Below, in pieces: positions 20,555-32,817 of a DNA stretch of 64,000 bases. Position numbers and translations under genes: made by a program. How positions within the stretch are numbered: the stretch's first letter is position 1; the number at the start of each line of letters is the position of its first letter. The notes under the pieces were generated by a model. The model had not been told where the DNA came from, ran no database searches, and was given only the letters and a program-made list of their open reading frames with translations. The stretch spans positions 7,047,501 through 7,111,500 of the forward strand of contig JAVHKY010000003.1 in the NCBI GenBank assembly GCA_035079385.1, read 5' to 3'. The stretch is from Aspidiotus rigidus. Its lineage: Eukaryota; Arthropoda; Insecta; Hemiptera; Diaspididae.

Positions 20555-21300
20555 AAAAGCATGAAATTTGGCGTTGAGGCGTATGGGTGTAACAAATGAT
20601 ATTAACAAGAGTGCCCCGCAGAAAGTCCATTTTTATGCTTCCAGGGGTTCACTTTTGGGGGGGCGGATTCATTTTGAAGATTACTGTTGCAGAAGTAAGA
20701 AAGAAATTATGAAAAATATATTAATCATGTGATTTGTAGAGAAAATGTATCACAAAATTTGTTTCCTACATGCATACTTCCATTGGGGGCCTTGGGCCAA
20801 AAATTTCACAAAATTGTAAATGTAATCAGAAAAACTTGAAATTTGGTATGCTGGTGAAGTAAGAGGTAATGAATAATATTAACAAGAATGCCAAACAGTT
20901 AGTTCATTTTTGTGCCCCTGGGGTCCTATTTTTTTTTGGGGGGGGGGGGAGATGCTTATTTTGCACACTATTGTTGCAGAAATTGGAAAAAAATTATATA
21001 AAATATATGAATTGGGTGAATTATTCGAAGGAATGCTGCGAGGAATTTTTTTCTACACATAGACCCTTTCATTGGGGGCCTTGGCGCCCAAAATTTCACA
21101 AAATCATAAATTTCATCAGAAAAACTTGAAATTCAAAAGGCACACAGGTGAAGGAAGCTGTAATGAATAATATTAACAAGAATATGCCACAGAATAAGTT
21201 CATTTTTGTGCCCCTACGGGCCCATTTTTTTTGGGGGGGGAGGCGGCAAAGGTTTCATTATTTCAAGACTTATTGTTGCAAAACTTGGGGAAAAAAATAT
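20555..21300 (+). repeat. tandem repeat, ~280-bp unit, about 2.6 copies
   Basis: Units begin near 20560, 20835 and 21125 with (C/T)TGAAATT. Each carries AATATTAACAAGAATG-like sequence, GTTCATTTTTGTGCCCC, a T-run followed at once by a G-run, and ATTGTTGCAGAAAT, and ends with GGGGGCCTTGG...AAATTTCACAAAAT. A further copy sits at 15.29-15.66 kb. The T-to-G homopolymer junction is strong in copies 2 and 3. Confidence 0.8.
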
Positions 21301-24300
21301 ACGTATTAGGTGATACTCCTTTTTCTACGTTGGAAATTCCATCTAGAACCGCTGGAACTCAATTTTGAAAATTTCTTGAAAAATACAAAAAACCATAGTG
21401 TCAACCTTATAGGGTGTCAGGATACATTTTCACTAGATATATCCTGTTGAACTTCCTTCATTTTCTCCCTCCCTCCCTCCCTCTCTTTCTTTTTTTTATT
21501 TCTATATTTACCTTCACAAATTACTACTTTCTCATCAAAATGAGTGAGAATTAATAATCATGTGTTATCAGCTATAATGATCTTGGTAAATCAATATTAT
21601 GTATACGTATACGAGGTGCAGTATTTAAATACCGCATACTTTGGAACAAGAATTATTATTTACTGAAAATCCGCCGTAAATAAAATGTTTCACAGAAATT
21701 GCTAAAAATGTCAACATGCATGTATAAATTGTATATATCTCTAACCGTGTACTACTACATCATCATTTTGGACAGTTAAGCTCTTTCTGATTTTCAGACG
21801 ATGTGTAAGGAGAAAAGCGAAGCTTGATCGATTTCCTCGCGTACAGCCAATAGTATACTAATTCACTCATGTTTTTATTGGGACAAATATGTAAGTATAA
21901 AATATGAATAGAATTTGCGAAGAAAAAGCGGGGACAATGAGGAAAAAGAAGTGGAAAACAGAACGGAAGATAGCCGCATACGAAATAACTAGGGAATCGT
22001 AATTTCTGCGTCCATTTGACGTTAATGTCAGATTGCATGGCTCTATCAATACTGCGGATATTTTCCTTTGCAGAATGTGAGGAAAGGGGTTCGAACGCTG
22101 TAAACCTCCGATAACGAGACTATACTCCGCTGTATGGTTCACTCTTCTTCATTTCTTATATAGAGCGGGCGTGCACGTTGTTATTGTCCTTGTCGTTATT
22201 GTTGTCGTCGTCGTCGTCGTTGCTTCAGTTGGTGTTGTTACCTTAATCCGAATCTCTTTTGGACGTTCTCTTTCATTCTAAGTTGTCCTTATATTAAGAA
22301 AGGTTTTTACATCGTCTTTCGTCTTATAGTTTGAATATAAAACAGCTTTCTTATCTCGATATTTGCTTTTTTCTCTCTTTTCGATTCTTTTCTCCATTTC
22401 TGATCTGAACTCGCGTTTATCGTGAACCTATCACGTCTCTTTGCAAATGTCGCAGAAATGAAGGAATTAGGATGAATGTATATTATGGAAGAGGAAAAGT
22501 GGAAAAAATTTTTGATTACCAATTTGAACCGAGGATTTAGGAACTTAGTCGAATGAATGAAAAATTCAAAAAAGTTGGATAAACCAAATTATGGTCCAGA
22601 TTATTTTGTTCACCTTTTTTTGTAGGTCTTCCTCCCTTCGTTGCCGTTTATATAATACGGTTTTGAGTCATACGCGATTTTCATAGAACTGCAGGAAATA
22701 CTGTAAATGTATTTTCACGTATACGTATCATCGAAAGGGCCGACATGCAAGTGGATTATTTTTGGTTTTCGTTCTGAAAATCATGACCGAAACTGGTGTT
22801 TCTATTTTTTTACAAAATTTATACGCATAGAACAGAATTACATTTCATGAAGAACCAGTTGTGTGGAGACGGTATGCTCATTGGTATAGGGAATGGAGAC
22901 TTTCTTTCTCAATATTTATCAATAAATTTCACTTGGTGGGATTATTCCTACACAGGCTACACAAAACGTAATCACAGGGCGGCTTCAGATCATCCGTTTC
23001 TTTTCAAAATGCGTGAAATAAGAATAGAAGCCTGAAATTGACTCAAGGAGCTCCAAGAGAGCTATTAGATATTTGAAGTGGGCCATTTTTTGGCTTTAGA
23101 GTTCGTAGCTCTTTTTCGTAACATAGAGCCAAAAGTTCTCTGGGAGCTAAAAAGAAGGAGCGGGGCGACTTTGAGGAAGACGTGATTTTTTTTTTCCTCT
23201 TTGGTTTTCATAGTTGGTCTAGGAAGCCAGTTACGGGTGTTAAGGAACACCCAGTGCCCTGAAAAATAGAAAATCAAGTTCTCTTAAGATGAGTGTTTGA
23301 AGAAAATGATAGTGAGCTAGCTCCCCAAAAGAGTCAGGGGCTTGAACTTATAGCTCTGGAACCAGACCCTGGAGACTGAAGTTGATTTTTGTCTTCCGGC
23401 TCCAGAAAAATCGGAACGACGCTGCTCCAATGGTTTTTCTGAAAGCCGACTCACCACCAGTGATATCCCCTGAAATCGATTGTGATGCAGCAATAGGTAT
23501 CACCGAATTGTGAGCCAAAATTTCTCGAGTAAATAAAAATTTTTCAACATAGAGAACCTAATTTCCATGGAACAACAAAATAATTTACTTATTTTTGTAT
23601 TTTGCTATAATCAAATTACGACGCGCGCCGGGCGTAATCCGACGACTTTTGGCGACGTAGTTTTTTTCAAATTTTAACGAGGAGATTCACGTTCTTTACT
23701 TGCTAAAACTATTGAAAACTTTTTTTTTTTCTTACTCTAATTTGTAGAACTACTCTTTCATTTCATTACCAGTTTTAGACGCTCCATATATTCAAGACTT
23801 TATTAACTACTACTCCAACTCAGATTTCACAGCTACACTCAACACCCAATAACTTGAATTGAATTTATGCTTGTCAACACTGAATTGAAAAGGACGTCAT
23901 CAGATAGTCTATGGCAACGTGTCGGCACCTTCCACTGAATCGCAAATAGGAAGAAGTCTTGAAATTCATCTATAGAAACCATTTCCATCAATACACATGT
24001 GGTTTCCAATTTTTTTCCCCCTTCTTTGTCCAGTCACCACAATATTGGCCCTAACTTTGGCTAGAGTTCTCTTTCTGCGCAATAATGCAGGATCAATGCG
24101 ACTAGATTGACCTAATCTAAAATTGTAGTTATCATTTTCTCGTTATGGAAAGGTTCCTGATGATTGCAAGATTGTAACTGGTTATAAATTCTGGGTATGT
24201 GGGCGTGGTCATTTTAATATTACAAAAACAAAAATGATATCAATAAATCGTGCCACTAGTGTTGAAATCATTCAAAGTAGCCGAATATATCTACTTCTCT

Positions 24301-24340
24301 AAACGCCAGCTGAAAAAGAGAGATTAGTTTTCAAAATTTT
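21300..24340. other. no gene recognised; microsatellites
   Basis: A (CCCT)n run lies near 21467-21486 and a GTC-repeat near 22203-22221. Between 23040 and 23460 there are many AGCTC/GAGCT words in both orientations, suggesting a decayed palindromic repeat that I could not delimit. Confidence 0.45.
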
Positions 24341-24349
24341 CTTCTCATA

Positions 24350-24560
24350 GTCCAGTACAAGTCCTAGTATACTGTATATTAGTCTAACGAGTTTGCCGCC
24401 ATTCTTAGCCTACGTTAAGTCTTGTATACTGTATGTGTGTAGGTCTAATATAAGCCCTAGTCCCCATAGTATAAAGCTAGTATACTCGGAGAGGTCAGGA
24501 CCGTACAAACACGAATCCAGAAAGTAAGTAGGGGGGGAAGAAGTTAGCCCCCTTTCATAG
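24350..24560 (+). repeat. CTAGTATA-rich dispersed repeat, copy A
   Basis: Holds AGTCCAGTACAAGTCCTAG, TCTTGTATACTGTATGTGTG and AGTATAAAGCTAGTATAC words followed by GAGAGGTCAGGACCGTACAA. It aligns with 25740-25930 (GCCGCCATTCTTAGCC against GCCCCCATTCTTAGCC). The family also occurs at 30.15-30.66, 33.43-33.68 and 46.9-47.15 kb. Confidence 0.65.
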
Positions 24561-24575
24561 CCTACTATATGAGTC

Positions 24576-25736
24576 GGGGTCCGGACGTTTCGGCGCCGTC
24601 TCCTCGGCGCTGGTAGTTTTTCGGCGCGAGATAACCTTCGGATGTTTCGGCACGAAAAGAGATAGAACGAACTGAGGAAAAGACTGTAAAACGATGACAA
24701 CGCTTCACCAGCGCCTTTCCGCGTACAAGATCTGCAAAGCGAGCTGGGTTTATGTTGTTTAATCTCATTCTTTTCGATCGAGATTTATGATTAGGCACTA
24801 ATCGCTTGTGTATCACGTGTGCAGCATCGCCCGTCATCCGTATTGGAGTAGGTGTGGGTTGCGTATGCATTTAATATTGTTTCCTCCAAGACTGAAATCG
24901 ACCCTTTCGGGTATAACTTCAGTGAAGGAGGAATCTCCTATGCGAACCCTCTCTTCTACTCGGCAACCGCCAAGCTGCAGTACCCTCCTGGCACGCACAA
25001 AAACATGGGAACACTCACACAAACAAACACCGCCACAGTACACAATACAGTAGGTCACTGTTGGAAATTCTTCATCTACTTCTTTCTTCAGGGAAGATCT
25101 TGGTCCTCTTCTTCTTCAGATCTGGATGTTGATGGTACACAGGTGTTGAGTAGGCCATAGCGTGGTTCTGCATTTGCCTATTCCATTCCTGGTCCATCTT
25201 CTTCTTCATGATATGATTAGGTACTACGACAAACTATTTTCCCCTGTTTGACGAGTAAGTAGGCCTCGTATCAATGACAACGCTAACCTCAATTATCGAG
25301 AAAACCAAAAATTGACTGTGGTCTATCTTCATTTCCTCACGCCATGTAGAAGGATGTCGATTGAGCTAGTCCGAGCTGGTCTCCTAAGGTGGAGGGGAAT
25401 TGAGGTAAGAATCGGATACTACCTGATGTTGGTTATGATTATTCTGAAGTTTAGATTTAGTTACAACGTTTCGATGAAGTACGAACTTTTGTCTCAAGTC
25501 TCATCCGCCTTGGTAGAGCCGTGTCAATTTGTTATGAAGTTTCACGTCTAGGTTTGTGTGTTGCCTCATAAACTTGACATTAAACTTTTCTCGCCTTTTC
25601 AAATTTTTTTTGAGTCGTGCTAAAAATAATTTTCCTTTCGCGCCGAAAAGTCGAGTAAAGTTCTCGTGCCGAAAAGGATTCGGATCGCGTCCAAAAGTAC
25701 CCCGTGCCGAAAAGTCGCGCCGAAATGTCCGTGACC
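24576..25736. mobile_element. Mutator-like (MULE-type) TIR element with captured sequence
   Basis: Left end GGGGTCCGGACGTTTCGGCG, right end inverted GGGTCACGGACATTTCGGCG. Both continue inward with repeated TTTTCGGCGC or TTTCGGCAC words, giving TIRs of about 100 bp or more. Nine-bp flanks match 7 of 9 (ATATGAGTC and ATACAAGTC), the duplication length typical of MULEs. The interior has no recognisable transposase but holds an unknown gene fragment (24900-25210, minus). Assignment rests on TIR style, which is shared with the element at 38.1 kb that does contain a MULE transposase fragment. Confidence 0.65.
24900..25212 (-). pseudogene. unknown gene fragment inside MULE-like element
   Basis: On the minus strand, KKKMDQEWNRQMQNHAMAYS near 25150-25210 aligns with the product encoded at 44.36-44.46 kb (KAKMDTEWNRLMQSDAMVYS). 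A second block near 24900-25000 (GYCSLAVAE..., SISVLEE) aligns with 44.15-44.29 kb. Between them lies an intron-like gap with an acceptor-like TGCGTGCCAG. The second block holds two stops. The protein family is unknown to me. The copy seems to be a broken duplicate carried between the TIRs. Confidence 0.5.
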
Positions 25737-25739
25737 CAT

Positions 25740-26045
25740 ACAAGTCTTGTATACTATATGTCAGGCTAACTAGTTCGCCCCCATTCTTAGCCCAGTTTAA
25801 GTCTCGTACTGGTATGCTGTTTGTGTATAGGTCTAGGAGAAAGCTATTTAGTATAACGCTAATATACAAGGATAGGTCAGCATTATTCGAACGAGCGCAA
25901 AATCAGGAATTAGGGCGGGAAAGGTTGGCCAAATTTTTCCTCTACATTCCAAGGTCATGATGGTTCTAAGGACGCGGACATATGGGTGCAAATTTCGGAA
26001 TTAGGGGGAAGGTCCGAGGAAAGACATGAAACAAGTCGAAAAGCA
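25740..26045 (+). repeat. CTAGTATA-rich dispersed repeat, copy B
   Basis: Continues the same family as 24350-24560 on the other side of the MULE-like element and extends into a GAATTAGGG...AAAGACATGAAACA segment that recurs at 30.59-30.64 kb. Confidence 0.6.
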
Positions 26046-26049
26046 AAGG

Positions 26050-29000
26050 TAGGTATTCGTAATTGTGTCGATACAAGGAAGTCTATTAATTATTTTTTAA
26101 TTCTTATTTATTCTTCTGTAGGTTAATAAGAGTGTTCAAAAGATGAATTCTTACTTGTACTGCCCATCTCAAATATCTTTCGACCCCAGAACTTCCTTGT
26201 ATTAGATCTGCTAGTGTTTGTTTCTTTCACCTTAGAAAACTTATAACTATCTTCAATCAGTCGGAATTATTGAGAAGTTTTCGTTCCATTCTATGACGAC
26301 GGGTGTTATCTATTCACAGATTGCGACGTGGTATTTAGAAGATATGCCTGTTTAATCTTCGTTTCTTATTGTGTGGTGTGTGGCAAATGCTCGAGATCAT
26401 TTTCGTTTAATTATTCGACTTCATGTTCATTTTCAATTTTTCACTTTCGTCTTTACGCAACATTGTGAAATAAATTAAACCCGCCTCTCTCCCTCCGTTC
26501 TTCATATTTAGCTTTTTTGATTGAAATTTCGAAATATTGATGACTCAACCTACGACGCGACGTAATAATATAATCGGACAAGCTAGCTTCGTTGGTAAAC
26601 TTCAAATTTCGAAGAAGGAAAGAATAACGACGCGAAGAACGGTGTAAATGTCCGTCGTCGATGCCGTAAAGGCTATTCCATCATAGTCAAAATGTCCGGC
26701 AAACTACGTTAACTAGTGAGGAATGACTGATGGATGCTGATTGATTGTTTGATTCTTCATCTAAGGCCGCGCTTTTCCATCAACTATATGACAAGTTCGC
26801 TGTCCGCTCTCACCCTTCTACGTCCGATTATCGTTCAATTTCATAGCAACATCCCTTCAACGTTGAGCAAACTATTCATATTTCATCGGACTCTTCATAT
26901 TCGTAAAGTATAGCTTCTTTACTCGTTTTATTTTCTGACCTGACGTCGCGTCGCGTCGTCGTCGCCAGTACGTAATATTCTTCCTGCGTACGATTCATTA
27001 AAATGAAGAACATTGCGCTGTTGTATATGGATTGGTGTACCTACCGACCTTTTATCGACAGCTAATTGGAACAAAATGACACGGGTATAAAGGGATTAAG
27101 AAATTTTACGGTAAGCGATTTTTTTCCCGTCGTTCTGTAACTTTGAATTATAAAAATAACAATATAGAGGACATTTATGAGCCGTAGCGATGCTGGCTCT
27201 CGACTAGATGACCATCTTTTGTAATTAGCGTATACGACGAGCAAATGTAAGGGTGTTTGAGTCGTATATTTTAGAAACATGCGGATAAATCTAATATTAT
27301 ATTCTCCTTGTCTGCGGATGTGCTCGCGTATTATAAAACTACCTTACAAAAGGCCATACATTACGTCAAAATAAGGTTCTCTTTGGCCGGGGCCAAAGGG
27401 TCGGGAAAACAGTCAGAAATAGTAACGAACCCCTCGCCAGCCCCGTACGTCCGAAATTCGGAAGCGATGGCTTATTTCCCCTTCGTCGCTGCGTTATGCT
27501 ATCCTTTTTTCTCCACGTCGTTATGTCTTTCTCGCGCTTATTTTCTCTTCTCCTCGGTTCGACCACAATCCATCTTAGCGCTATAATTCATCGGTTAATG
27601 TTTCTCGGCTAACGTTTTATAAAATCGTAAATTTTTTAATATCAAATCGCCGCGCAAGTTCTTTCTCTTTAACGATCACCCCGTTGCTTCCTCCCGCCGA
27701 TACCTTAAGGGTGCATTTCACCCGCTTTTCTTCCGTTGAGGCGAGTAGCTAAGTTATTTATTACCGGCAATTTAACCCTATTTTCGCGATAATATTTAAA
27801 AACTCGCAACTTTCTCCCGCTTTTTTGATTTTTTCTTTTGTTTTTGAAACGCTGTTACTTCACTTTTTATATTTTTACATCGTCCGTTAAATATTATAAT
27901 GTCGTGTATGTCCCTGTTTGATGTCATCCTACAGTAACTCTATTCGCGTATTTGTCCCTATATTTTGACGCGTTCATCTGACTTTACGAACCGGTGTTCA
28001 TTAAAAATTATGGTATATGCAGCAGCGGTCGAGCACCTTAAAAATAAAGATTATTATTATTAATTATTTTTTGTGTATCATCTTATAGTAAGTTTCGATG
28101 CTTTTGATCGATATTTGTCTCGAAGGTAAAAACTTCTTGATATTTCCAAATTGAAATATATAAAAAATACCCTAGTTAGAACTTGGAATTTTTTTTTTCT
28201 ATTTAATGACCCTCATCTCGCTGAAAACAATTTGAGGGAAGTGAGCCACACGTTTATGGTAACGATCAATTTTTTGCACCGATCAAAAACTTCTGCTCAT
28301 TCTTTTCTAATCATAATTTTATAATGATATTATTCTTATCGTATTTTGAATTCATCCCTCAATAATGAATTTTCGAACTTTTTTTTGTACAAATATCATC
28401 TTTATGTTTTTCACCATCATGATAATCTCTGTTTTATTTGGATTTTTTCTCTCACTGTAACTTGAAGTGTTTGTTAGTTTGATGCCTTCTTCTGAATTTC
28501 ATTCGTATGATTTTATTCATCTTCTTCTATAAGAGAGTAATCATCTTTCATTTTTATCCCCTCCTCATTCCCTCTATTGTCAATAAGTCTCGTTTACCAC
28601 CTTTATCTCTCTCCCCTCACTTCTTTATTCTCATTTATTGTCTTGCATTCACTGAATTAGTAACCCAACCCCACTCATTCTACGTTCTTTACGTTTCTGT
28701 TATTTATACCATCATTTTTCGCGCCCCCTCTCTTTCTATACCCTCATTTCTTATATTGTATTCAGCGAAAAGGAATGGGAAAAGCGATCATCCGACCACA
28801 ATTTCAACGATCTATTAGTATCCAACAATTGATGGTTCGGGTAGAGTACTTTTTCTGTATGTATTTGGAAATTTTTCATTTTCTATTATTCTCTTAATTT
28901 TCCCAAGCCCCCTCTTAAAAGTCTCATTTCTAATGCATATATTATGCAGTTAGCCGAGTGCAATTTCTCCAAGTCTTGAGGTCAAAAATTGTCGATCTGT

Positions 29001-29755
29001 GAAATTTTTCGAGTCCTACCATTTATAGGTATCCATAACTTGAAGTCCCATTTCTCATGCATACAATTAGCCTACGGGCAGAATTGTTTCAAACCATATC
29101 AATAGCCTAAAAATTCCCACAGGTTCGTCATGCTAACATGCTCCTCCATTGCTGTATAGTAACTCAGGGATGACACAAAATCGCTTATTTACATGGCATC
29201 AAAAACGCTTATAATTGATAAGCACCGGTATGATGCTCGCAACGCGTAATTTTATCTGCGAGTTTTGTGCAACATTACCTACACAAAATGGTATCGAGAA
29301 CGCGTGCGTTCTTCCATCTTCCATCTCGAGGAACTCACCTTCCACCCCGAGAAAAATTTCAGGCTGATGATGGTTTAACCTTGAGTTCGGAGGTCTGGCG
29401 ATTTGACTCGTTAACATTCCCTTTTCCCTAATATCCTACTCCTGGTGGTGTGATGACATCGATTTGTAAGACTCAAAGATTTACTTGTTGCTGCGTTGCT
29501 ATGTAGTGAATTAGAATGACACACGTGGTAAGAAACACGCTGAATCACGGCCAAATTGAATTACAGATCTCATATTAGTAATACGGGCAACTGAGCTGTA
29601 AATGTAAAATTCAATAATGTAGAACATCTCTCTCGTAAAAAATGCTGGTTAACCCTTTTAGCTCTCAAATTACACAGCGCTACAACTTTCCACCTCTCAA
29701 ATTTTTCTTGAAAATCAATATTTTTTTGAGATTTATCAAAATTCTGTCAAACTCT
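26050..29755. other. no gene recognised
   Basis: A slightly more GC-rich patch at 27300-27600 has a 92-codon plus-strand frame with no recognisable domain. Near 28040-28075 an AATAAAG(ATT)n end resembles the 3' tail of a non-LTR retrotransposon, but no coding part precedes it. Decayed 45-bp motifs occur near 28900-29060. Confidence 0.45.
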
Positions 29756-29760
29756 CATAC

Positions 29761-30126
29761 GAGGACCTATTAGTAAAAAGGGCATGTGTCTGTCGGACGC
29801 CTTTTTTGCGGAGACCTCGATTTTTGTGTGTTTCAGATCATAAACCCTCTTTTATGATTTTTTTTTTTCTTAATCCATGACTTTTTTTATCTCAGCAAAA
29901 AATACATTTGCTGTCATATTTTCAAGGATCTCTACATTGTTGGTTACTGGATGTATTCAAAATGTCATTGTTGCATCTTATAGAAAAAGAGTCGCTCTTT
30001 AATTTTAATTCTCATAATTTTTTTGATTAAACTCGTTGTTGCACAGATATTTTGAGCTGAAACTTCAAACTGATTTTTCTGTGACGAATTTTTCTTCACA
30101 GACGCCCTTTTTACAGATAGGTCCTC
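29761..30126. mobile_element. TIR element (MITE), 366 bp
   Basis: Left end GAGGACCTATTAGTAAAAAG and right end inverted GAGGACCTATCTGTAAAAAG (18 of 20 identical), each continuing with GGGC(A/G)T(G/C)TGTC. The interior is AT-rich and non-coding. No clear target duplication beyond an AT dinucleotide. Confidence 0.65.
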
Positions 30127-30149
30127 ATATATAAGTATAAATTGCTAGT

Positions 30150-30665
30150 AAGCTCAGACGTCTAGTATAAGCCTCGTACAAGGGCAATCCGTGTACGTAG
30201 CTCCCCTAGTTCAACTAGATCGGCCTAGTTCAACTGTAGTACCCATAGATCGTGCTGCAAAAAGGCCTCCTTGCCAAGAAAGCTCAGATCTAGTATAAGT
30301 CTAGTATAAAATTAGTATACTGCATAAAAACTGCATAAAACGGTAGGGGAAGGTCCACATCTAGTATAATATACAAGTAGCTTACGGCATAGAACGAAGA
30401 GGGGTCTAGGTCTAGCCAACACGGAAATTTCCATCAGCTTAGAGGCTTAGATAGTATAAGTCCAGCATAAAATTATTATAATATAAGGGGAGACGTAGAC
30501 CTCGCCTAAATCTAGTATAAGCTTAGTATAAAATTAATATACAAGTAGTACAAAATAGTGTTTGAAACGGTGGAGGGGGGAGTGAACCAAATCAGAAATT
30601 TCCGAATTAGGGGTAGGGTTTAGCAAAGACATGAAACATGTCAAAATTTCATTGAAGTGTTCACA
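30150..30665 (+). repeat. CTAGTATA-rich dispersed repeat array
   Basis: CTAGTATAAG, AAATTAGTATAC and similar words recur irregularly about ten times. The 3' part (AAATTTCCGAATTAGGGG, AAGACATGAAACATGTC) matches 25.99-26.04 kb. No coding function is indicated. Confidence 0.65.
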
Positions 30666-31046
30666 TTATAGGGTGAAATGTAGAAAAAATTTCGCTCATG
30701 AACTGGGAGGTAGAGCCATTGCTAAAATATAGTATGATGAAAAGTGGAACTTGGAAAAATGTTGATTCTCCAGCTAGATGTAGTAGGAATTCAGAAAATT
30801 TCTTTGATGAGTTAAATAAGTGCTGTGAGAGAAGGAGGGGTTGTAAAATACGAGGGGAGGTGAGATTTTTTTGTTCAATGAGAGGGGGTCTAAAGGAGAA
30901 TTCGATTTTCCTGCTGGTTGTAACTGTTGTGTTATCGACGAATAAATTGAATCAAAGTAGTAGACAAAATGATGAACACGGAAGTGTTACGGAAGATTGA
31001 GAATAACTCCGTTGAAATTGCTGGACTGGATCAAATGGTTAATGAG

Positions 31047-31272
31047 AAGGAGTTCATTGAGGATAAAAAAAGGTGATCGCCTCTTCGCAATAGCCGGTGT
31101 GATCGTAGAAAAATCGCCTGGAGGAACAAAAGAAAGTCGATACTGCGCGACATCTAGCCGCGATAGTAGTTTTAGGTTTTGGTATACGTTTTTGCTAGAC
31201 ATAATCGTAGCAACACTCTGTAATGGAGTCGCTTAATAAATGATGCTGATGAAAGTGAGATAAGATATAAAA
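31047..31272 (+). repeat. ~225-bp direct duplication, copy 1
   Basis: From AAGGAGTTCATTGAGGAT to GATATAAAAA, nearly identical to 34034-34267. Short frames exist on both strands, but neither copy shows a known domain. The preceding 30967-31046 reads as an open plus-strand frame leading into this block and ending at a TGA near 31075; its nature is unknown. Confidence 0.8.
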
Positions 31273-31499
31273 AACACTCACGCAGTCGCGTGAGTAATAC
31301 ACAACTTTTCTTCTCACAATGCAAAAATCATTGAGAGAGTCCTTCCTCTCTTTAAATTAAATACCAATGACCTGTCAATCATGCCAAACATTTGAAGAAT
31401 GAACAATAAAATTCAGTTTGTAAATTCCATCCCTATGACGTCACATCAACTGATAAGAGAGTAAAAATAACTATAATCCAATAAGGAAACATGAATTTT

Positions 31500-32350
31500 G
31501 TTTTAATTTAGACTAGGAGTCATCTAAAACCTACAAAACGTCTCCAGAAAATTCATTCCCCTTTCCCCTGCCCACATTGCTACGGGGCTATAACAGTTGT
31601 TTCTGCGATCTTTGCAAATTGATATTTCGATTACTCCCAATATGATTAACCGTAACCTACAGAATTGTATTAACTCAATTGGAAACGCGCTGAGGAATTT
31701 CTATCAATTAATCGTCGAAAAAATTGTTGGTGCGTATCTTCAGATACGAGACTATAACTTATCAAAGTCTCGAAAAAATCTATCCAGTAATTTTGGAGGG
31801 GATCCGCGGAGAAAAAAAAATTATTTAAGCCTAAATATAGGCCTATATAGAGAAACCCGATTTTTTGTCAGACTGGAAGTAATGTAAAACCTCCAAAGCG
31901 TCGAGAAAGATCACTGCTTCGTCCCCCTGTCAACCTTGCTACAGATGTAATACCTCACTTTTCGAGTTAGAAAAGTCGGTAAAAAAAGAGCTTTACAATC
32001 ACTTTTTCCTATACGTTATCTTAGCCTAGTTCTGAGTTGTTCAATTCTTTATCACTCCCGATTCCTGGCATCTCTTAAAGCTATCTCCAGCTGATATTGC
32101 TCTCATGCACTCATTAATTGTATTCACCATTTTCTATGGAAACTCCATCCCAAGATTCTTCATCTCGGAATCCAGCTACAAGGAAAACCCGAAAAACGAA
32201 AAAAATCGATGTCGAAGCCAAAGAAGCAACCAATCACCCATCAGTCAACCCCTCATTCTTTCCCTCACACGTCATCATTTCCTATCGTATTAACAATAAT
32301 TACCTCACTTGTCTAGCTAGAAAAGTCGGTAAAAATATATCGCACCCGAG
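31500..32350 (+). repeat. related repeats with TTTTCTAGCTAGAAAA-type palindrome
   Basis: The sequence TTGCTAC(G/A)G, then GTAATACCTCAC, then a TTTTC(T)AG(C/T)TAGAAAA palindrome and GTCGGTAAA recurs near 31940-31985, 32300-32335 and 33990-34034. A preceding block (AAACCT(A/C)C(A/C)AA(A/G)CGTC) recurs near 31530, 31890 and 33940. Copies are diverged by point changes. Confidence 0.6.
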
Positions 32351-32817
32351 CCTGGTTCACTCGTTAGTCTAGCCTCAAATCTCACTCAAAGAAGCCAGTC
32401 CAAATTGAAAATGATATTCTTATCTCCTGAGACACCTCAAATCAATTATGAACCACTATCAATTATGTATACATGAAAAAATGACGTAGGCTATGAATCA
32501 ATAATTAATTAAGGATTAAGTCACCAAGGTAGTCTCGCAGCACACTTGATGAAGGCTAAAAAATTAAATACTCAATCATTCAAACTCAAGGTTTCGAGTA
32601 TGACTATCTAATAATAATGAAGAAATGAACAATCCGCCATTGCCACTATCCGTTCAAACACAAATTTACAAAACAAAAATTTAACAAAACAAAATTCAAG
32701 GCTCTAGGGGCTATGGGAAGCAAAATACAAGGGTACTAAATTTGAATAAAATATAATCGGAAATAAAATTCAATGAACCCTCGGTCAAGAATGAACCTGT
32801 TAAATAACACTACTCAA

